DNA from: Abelmoschus esculentus
Lineage: Eukaryota; Streptophyta; Magnoliopsida; Malvales; Malvaceae
Assembly (NCBI GenBank): GCA_035048815.1
Contig: JAUCBN010000034.1
Coordinates: forward strand, 11,386,737 to 11,450,736
DNA length: 64,000 nucleotides
Direction: 5' to 3'
Positions 57,802 through 64,000 of the stretch are shown in pieces. Under the pieces are notes generated by a model. That model did not search any database. It had not been told where the DNA came from and worked only from the letters and a program-made list of their open reading frames with translations. Numbering within the stretch: the first letter of the stretch is position 1; each line of letters starts with the position of its first letter. Made by a program: the position numbers and the translations under genes.

Positions 57802-60800
57802 TCAACACCCGTCGCCTTTAGGAGACTCTTTCACACTAGATGATGGGGATGAATTATGTCCTGAAACTTCAGGAAATTCAACATGATCAACAAAACTCTC
57901 ACCTTCTGAACTCTTACAGCCCTTGTTACATGAAGCAACCACACACAGGGAGGCGCTGCATCCTAATTGTCCCCCTGTCTGGACATCAGCTTCTACAGAC
58001 CCCTTCGGGGTGGAAGATAAAGTTTCTTTGCCAGAAGAGCTAGATGTCAACCAAGTAAATTGCAATTCATTGCCTTGCCAGCATTTACCATTTGAATATG
58101 CCCTTTCTGCTGACCGACGTGTGCCATATGTTATGACCACTGAGCAATTATCTAATGCCTCTGATCCCATATCACCATCATCATTTTCCACATCTTCTAG
58201 CTCCACAGCCAAAAGATCACCATATTGTAAGAAGTGCTCCTTCAGAACATCAACCTAATAGAAAGACATCAATAACCTCTGACTGACACACAATAAAAAA
58301 AAAACTATCGAGTCTGACAATGAATGAAGACCTTTTTATTTCTATAGAGGAGACAGACTGCCTAGAATACTAGGTAAATTTAGGGGCTAAGAACAACAGA
58401 CCCTCAAAAAGAAGCCTTATTCCTACAATATGCCCAAGGGATCACAAAATTCAGGTAAAAAATAGAAACAAATATATTTCAATTCTCATGCAAAGAGCAC
58501 AGATACAATTGATTTCAAATATTCTTATGTTCAAGAAGATAAAGCTCTCTATTCACTCGCACATGCTTGTGCTATGCCCCTCACCCATGGAATAGTTCAC
58601 CATTAAATTACTACACGTACTACGAAGACCATTGTTTGTGAAATGTGATTCTTTTAATTTCTCCTTCAAAATGGAATAGAATAATAATAATAATGGTGAA
58701 ATCCACTCATGAAAGAAAGAGCAAAAAGAAATTATCAGATGAGGCGAGAGTGACTCACATCTGCAAAACCAGAAGGCAATGGTGGAATAACTCTAAAAGC
58801 AGTAGGTCTGTTGTCCAATTTGTATTTGCTCAGATACAGATGTCCAACAACTGTTGATGGACAAGATTGCTGCTTTGAGCTCTTACACTCCTGCAATGAT
58901 AAGGTGGTATTTGATGTTGGTCTGTGAGATGCACTATTCTCTGTTAAATTTTTCTCCTTTGTCATCCCTACAGTGCATGGTATTGCAGTACAAGCACCAG
59001 GATCAGAGACACATGGAGTTGTTGCAGGATCAGCTGCAACTCCCACCTTTTGCCTCTTAGCATCTTGCTCGGTTGGTAGATCACCCTTAACAATACCAGA
59101 CTGCAAAAAGGTTACCAAAATTGTTAAACCTGCTAAAAATGGTGGATAATACCACATTTATATTTAAAAACCCTAATGTTATGTGCCCTACTCAACTCAT
59201 TTAGCATGTACATGTAGTCAAACTACAATGCCCAATATCCCCCAGTAAAGATTTTCAGGACTTAGCTACAGTAATACAGCATTCTGGTTGACTAAAAATA
59301 CTATGAAAAATGTAATTTCTGAACCTGATTACTACAATTACAAATAACAGTTATAGGACACATAAAATTACGGAAGAAGCGCATATTAGGATTATGGTAA
59401 AGAAAGTTCCCAATACTTGTTTCTGAAGTTTCTCCAACTGGCGTCGGAAATCATTTCGTTTCTGCTCCAGCATTTCCTGCTTCTTGCGTAGCTCCGCTTT
59501 CATATGTCCTAGAGTCTCCAACTTTTTCTGTAATGGAAGTGGAACCTTGGGACCATTTACACCAGATGGCTTAGGGGAATTCGGAGAAGGTACAACAGCA
59601 GCATGGAGAACATTGTTCTTCTGAGCAATAGGTTGAAGATTATCCTTCACTCTATTAACAAAAGGCTGAGCTGGAACAACAGAAACCGTAGGATCACGTG
59701 AAGTTACTGCTACACTGCTCCCAATATTTATGTCATTATCAGGTACACTATCCCGATTAGCCCACCAGAGCTTAATAAAGCGGTTACCCATTACAGCATC
59801 TGGTGCCTTCAGAGCAGCTTCAGCCTCTTCCCTCCTTGAAAACTGAACAAAGGCTCGTTCACTATGTACTGGAATATAAATGTCAATAACCTCCCCAAAC
59901 TTGCGAAAATGAGAAAGAAGAGCCTCTCTTTTGTTACTTTTCAGGGGAATCCCATTAACAAATAGTGTACGAAGTGCCTTTTGAGAGGACTTTCGGCTGT
60001 AACGCATATTATGATTATTATCAGTCTGTGACTTGAATGATGAATCCATAAACTTGGAACCATCATCATCGGTGCTGAACCGCTTGACCTGACAGGAAGC
60101 GCCTTGAGAACTGGGAAATGCTTCGTTTCCTTTGGCATCATTCTCAGGATAGTCTGACTGTGTGAGATCATCTTTCTCTTTTGTGTCTATTCTACTTCTC
60201 GAGCTACCAATTCTTCCCCAAACAGGCAAACTTGTGCCCTTTGATCCAATGCTGCTAGTTGGCAATTCATTATCAACTCTATCGTTTAATCTTTCATTAT
60301 GGCAATCAGAGATTTCATCATTTGGCAAGGGTTCTGTTTCATCTATCTTGGGTGAATGTACTCTTAAGAGTTCCGTTGACGCTTCTAGGCCACTGTTATT
60401 CCACAGGGGTTGATCAGGATCATATAGATCAGCAAAATTTGCACTGGTAGAGCTAGTATATGCTCCATTCAAACACATGGCATCCTCAGTCATGCCAGGC
60501 TTGCTAGTTTTGCTATGCATGCCCTTGCTGTTCATAAAATTGGTCGGAGGAACACTCGAAGGTAGAGGTCTAGATCCAGCAGGAGTTGTCAATAGTTGTG
60601 CACTTGGAACTGTACCAGGAAGGTTAAACTGTGATAGACTCTGCAAATTAGAAAAGAAGTGACTATTAACTTGAATATATGACACTATAAATCTGGATGG
60701 GGGAGCTACTCCACCAGTCAATATACATCATGGATCTCATATCAATGATGCAATGAAAGTCCAATTGCAGAAATCACTATTCATGTAGTACATTAGTCGA

Positions 60801-62186
60801 TGCTTAAAATAGACAATCAATCCACGAACATAGGTTTTCTTGAATTTTTACACTACTATCCAGGGCTTCCTTTCAAGAAGATAAACATTTGTGCAAGCAG
60901 GTAATCCATCTGGTAAGTCTGTTGCTATAGTTGGTTAAGGATGGTTGAAAAGTACAAGAGACTAACAAATAACAATGTAGAAGGGGAGAAAAAAGAATGG
61001 CAGCAAATAAATTTATAAGGAAGTACCACGAGAATATTTTGCTAATTATAATTTTTAGACTAGAAATATAATAGCAAGGCTTAGGAAAACGAAGTCAAAG
61101 CATCAAGAATTTAACCTGTCTGGTATTGGTAGGCATTTTGGCGCAGCTACATTGCCACCAAACATTTGAAGGATGACGAAATTAATAATAATTCAAATAG
61201 ATTTTAGCTCATAGTTCATCCTATACATTTTTTTGGTAGCCAAAGAGATAAACCAGATGCATATGGTAACTTCCTAGCTGGTCAGTACTGAAACTACTCT
61301 GCCAAATGACATAATTTCCTTTATCAAATTTGTAAACCCTCGTGGAAAACAGTATAAGCCACATGTCTGAATCAAGATACAGTAGCAAAATGAATACCTG
61401 AACATCTTCAATGACAATACGATTGACACCATGCTCCATTGGGCACATGTCTCCTCTTAGACAAAATCCACGCTCCTCAAAGTCTCTGCAATGCTGGCGA
61501 GGAATGCCAATATTTAATGAATTCATTGGTGGCCTGAGAACCCCTTGTAAACTAATAGGATGGAGTGAATCAAGGCCACCAATGCCATTTGGTATTCCAG
61601 GCATCAGCCCAAAGGCACCCCATGATGGACTTTGCGCATTAGAAACATTAGGCAATCCCCTTCCTGAAAAGAGACCTGGACCAACAGAACCTGGATGAAC
61701 CATTTGAGAAGCAATATCAATTGGGTTGAACCAAGAATCACGTTGATTCCAGGAAGAGTTTTCCCTTCCTCTTCCCCTGCCTGGACCAGAATCTCTGCTA
61801 AAGGGTTGGTTTAACCTAATTCTCTGGTTCACATCCAAATGTCCACGGGGTATTGATGCTAATCCAGGACGCCGTCTATCAAACTTAGATGCCAAGTCTT
61901 TGTCTATAGACAAATTGTTACTATTTTTCCATTTTTCACCTGCTTCAGATTCATTTTCTCTTAAAGGTTGTCCATTTTCAAAAAACTTATTGCGCTTTCT
62001 GTATGACTTTGTAAAAAGTAAATCCATGGAATCTGTCTCGAATGATTCAGGGCGTGTGTCTTGCCTACGATGCTTATGATTGCGGTCATCATCATCATCA
62101 TCACTGACTTCCTTCTCCTTAGGCTCACCAACACAACCAGGAGGACTAAGACCACCAATCTTAGAAGATGAAACTTTCAGCTCCAT
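57802..62186 (-). CDS. C3H41: CCCH zinc finger and RRM RNA-binding protein, C3H41 type
   Basis: Four coding exons on the minus strand: 62186-61398, 60640-59417, 59100-58759 and 58254-57802. All introns are phase 0 and GT-AG; the product is 935 residues against about 908 in Arabidopsis C3H41. Start MELKVSSSK chosen from the family N-terminus; an upstream in-frame ATG lies in the leader. A single CX8CX5CX3H zinc finger has C233, C242, C248 and H252. A canonical RRM spans about 486-555 with RNP2 LFVNGI and RNP1 RAFVQFS. A charged coiled coil follows at about 630-671, and a second, diverged RRM-like fold at about 786-855 (VDVLKEHFLQYGDLLAVELE). There is an RGRG patch and acidic Asp runs near the N-terminus. 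Likely a nuclear mRNA-binding protein, resembling animal RBM26/27, which act in nuclear RNA decay; the plant role is inferred. Confidence 0.88.
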
Positions 62187-63350
62187 TGGATCCTCTTGAA
62201 TAAATAATAAACCCTGTTCTCTTACAGCATACAGAGTTCCAAACTCTAGCCAAATGCAGCAGTCAAACAACTTGAGAAGCAACTGGAAGGAAAACCTAAG
62301 AATAGAGAAAAGTGTACAGGTTCAATTTAAAAATAATATTTCGAACTTTGATGAGGCTTTCATGCTCCACAAACTTATACGAATTAATGTCACAGAATAG
62401 TAGCAAAACATCTATGAAACTCTTTGTTTATTTTTTGTTCACTGTGCTTAAGGGTCATCATATTAGCATATACAATAATTTAAACAAAATAATGAACCAC
62501 TCATCACCCTCAAGCTATCGATAATCTTAAAAGTAACCAACAATCATTCACACGCCAATAAAAACTAAACCTGAGGAAAGAACAGTCAAATTGAACTAAA
62601 ATACCAATACCCGGTTAATTCATATACTGAAATAAGAACGCCAAAATTGATTATTTAATGCAAAACACATTTCACCTATAATTTATTTGCTACAGAGTAC
62701 AGACTTATCATTTTTAACCTAAGAGAAACAAGTTCAACAAAACTCTCCCAATCGCAAACCTAATCAACAACTTATAAAACTTTATAAGAAATCATGCTCC
62801 TAAACCTATGGGTTTTCGCAGTTCAAATTAAAGAAAATCTCAGTAAACCCAATTAGCTAGATAAATTCGCTACTCATAACATAAACAAATCCGCCAGGTT
62901 TCGCGAGAAAAGCATAACTATAAAAAAAAAACACGAAACATTACTGAGCTAAAAGAAAACAACTTATAGAATATTCTAGCAGAACAGAAGGGGCAATATC
63001 TTCAGAGTCGGAGCTATCATTTGATTCCGAATTGAATCCGACCCGGCGTGGAAATGCGAATGAAGGTAATTAAATAAAAGACGGATGACTATTCCGAGAA
63101 GACAAAGAAAATCAAGTCGGAGAGAAGGGAAAGCGGCGGAGGGCAGGGTCGTAATAGAGTTATAATCAGGGGATTATGGAGGGTTTGAAGAAACTGAGAA
63201 AATATAAAATTAAACCAAAAATAAAAACCCAATGATTTTAGAGAAGGGAAAAGGGATAGACGACGGAGAAAATAAAGAACAAATATAAAATTTCAATTTA
63301 GGACGAAATCCAGAAGAATCAAAGGGACATTTTCGGTTCTGTCAAAAAAA
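62187..63350 (-). promoter_or_regulatory. 5' leader and promoter region of the CCCH/RRM gene
   Basis: AT-rich from 62190 to 62960, probably one or more leader introns, then a GC-richer zone at 63000-63180 likely to contain the transcription start. No element was identified with confidence. Confidence 0.35.
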
Positions 63351-64000
63351 AAATTCTGTATTTTAAATTAGGTCTCATATTTTATAAATTTTATTCATAG
63401 GCCCATAATTTCCATTATTAATAGTCAATGTAGCCCTAAACTATACTCATTCTAAAAATTATATTCATTAATTAAATAAATAAGTTTGAATAAAGATATG
63501 TTTATTCATTTATGTTTATGTATAAATTCGTTTATAAGTTCTTTCAGGGATTCAAAAAACGATCCGTTACTATTATAACGGTCGTTATTTAACAGTAATG
63601 TCATTATCCGAAATCGTTATTTTGTAAAAATAATGGTGAGATTTAAATTCACATCAATAGCAGTCAATAATGATCGTTATTTAACGAATAAAGGTCGATA
63701 ATGATAATAACAGTCTATTATTATCATAAATTATGTGAACTTTGAAAAAATTCACGACTGTAACTCTACGTAACATGAAATCTAAAAATGAATCAAACAT
63801 AAGATAAACACATATACTATAATCCCAAAAATTACATGAATTTGAACATCAAAGAAAAAGAAGAGAAAATTTACAGAAAGAAATTAAAAATCTTAAAGAT
63901 CACATATAAATATAAAATACTAGTAATTTCATTCAAGTAATATAAATTACTGAAGTTTCACTCAATTTGGATTGAATAAATCTATCAGACTTGTACTTGG
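63351..64000. other. AT-rich intergenic DNA
   Basis: No gene. Repeated TAACG/CGTTAT words at 63560-63715 (AACGGTCGTTATTTAACAGT and related inverted forms) suggest a small degenerate repeat. Confidence 0.4.

Noticed and set aside
61085..61180. An extra coding exon in the CCCH/RRM gene between exons 1 and 2
   Set aside because: A donor-like site follows a short frame, but exons 1 and 2 join directly in phase 0 and no family motif is present.

Overview
This is a plant nuclear window, almost certainly from a eudicot. It is AT-rich, its genes have GT-AG introns, and its intergenic DNA is packed with LTR-retrotransposon and MITE debris. Six protein-coding genes look intact by manual splicing: an ATN1-type Raf-like kinase (minus, 1557-4241), the GPI-transamidase subunit GPAA1/GAA1 (plus, 9833-13415), a SIAMESE-RELATED CDK inhibitor of SMR6 type (minus, 16337-16693), a very large acidic RBB1-like protein (plus, 31912-38935), a LOB-domain transcription factor of LBD25 type (plus, 52668-53183) and a CCCH zinc-finger/RRM protein of C3H41 type (minus, 57802-62186). 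From memory, the Arabidopsis relatives of five of these lie in two paralogous blocks (ATN1, LBD25, C3H41 and SMR7 near At3g275xx-277xx; RBB1, SMR6 and an ATN1 paralogue near At5g404xx-405xx), so the gene order looks like the ancestral block kept together. I lean towards Malvaceae (cotton relatives) from the look of the LTRs, but this is only an impression.

Layout. 1-4.9 kb: kinase gene. 4.9-9.6 kb: AT-rich spacer with a decayed pogo/Lemi1-type element (5925-6677), a hAT-like element (6938-7556) and an unrecognised C-terminal exon fragment (8632-8805). 9.6-13.4 kb: GPAA1. 13.4-17.1 kb: spacer and the SMR6-like gene, whose upstream region carries E2F-like and MSA-like cell-cycle motifs. 17.1-31.8 kb: gene-poor DNA with a frameshifted ATL RING-H2 pseudogene, a 2-kb AT/TTA tract, a 423-bp TRIM-like miniature LTR element, an old LTR and several 9-bp-TSD or Stowaway MITEs. 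31.9-38.9 kb: RBB1-like gene, 11 coding exons, with four tandem copies of an 83-87-residue repeat. 39.7-44.6 kb: a degenerate LTR retrotransposon with perfect AAGCT target-site duplications that carries a captured piece of a 6-phosphogluconolactonase gene, itself interrupted by a 2,022-bp solo LTR with perfect ACTGT duplications. 44.6-52.2 kb: gene-free AT-rich DNA with nested foldback MITEs. 52.2-53.4 kb: LBD gene followed by a (TTA)n tract of about 100 bp. 53.4-57.8 kb: spacer with a 1-kb hAT-like element (ATCATGTC duplications). 57.8-63.3 kb: CCCH/RRM gene.

The six genes do not form a pathway: they cover signalling, GPI anchoring, cell-cycle restraint, vacuole/endomembrane organisation, organ-boundary transcription and RNA binding. 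The most unusual structure is the nested 39.7-44.6 kb locus. No CRISPR, operon, convincing tRNA or rRNA gene was seen, and no autonomous element is intact. All boundaries were derived by hand from splice sites and reading frames, without alignment or transcript data.
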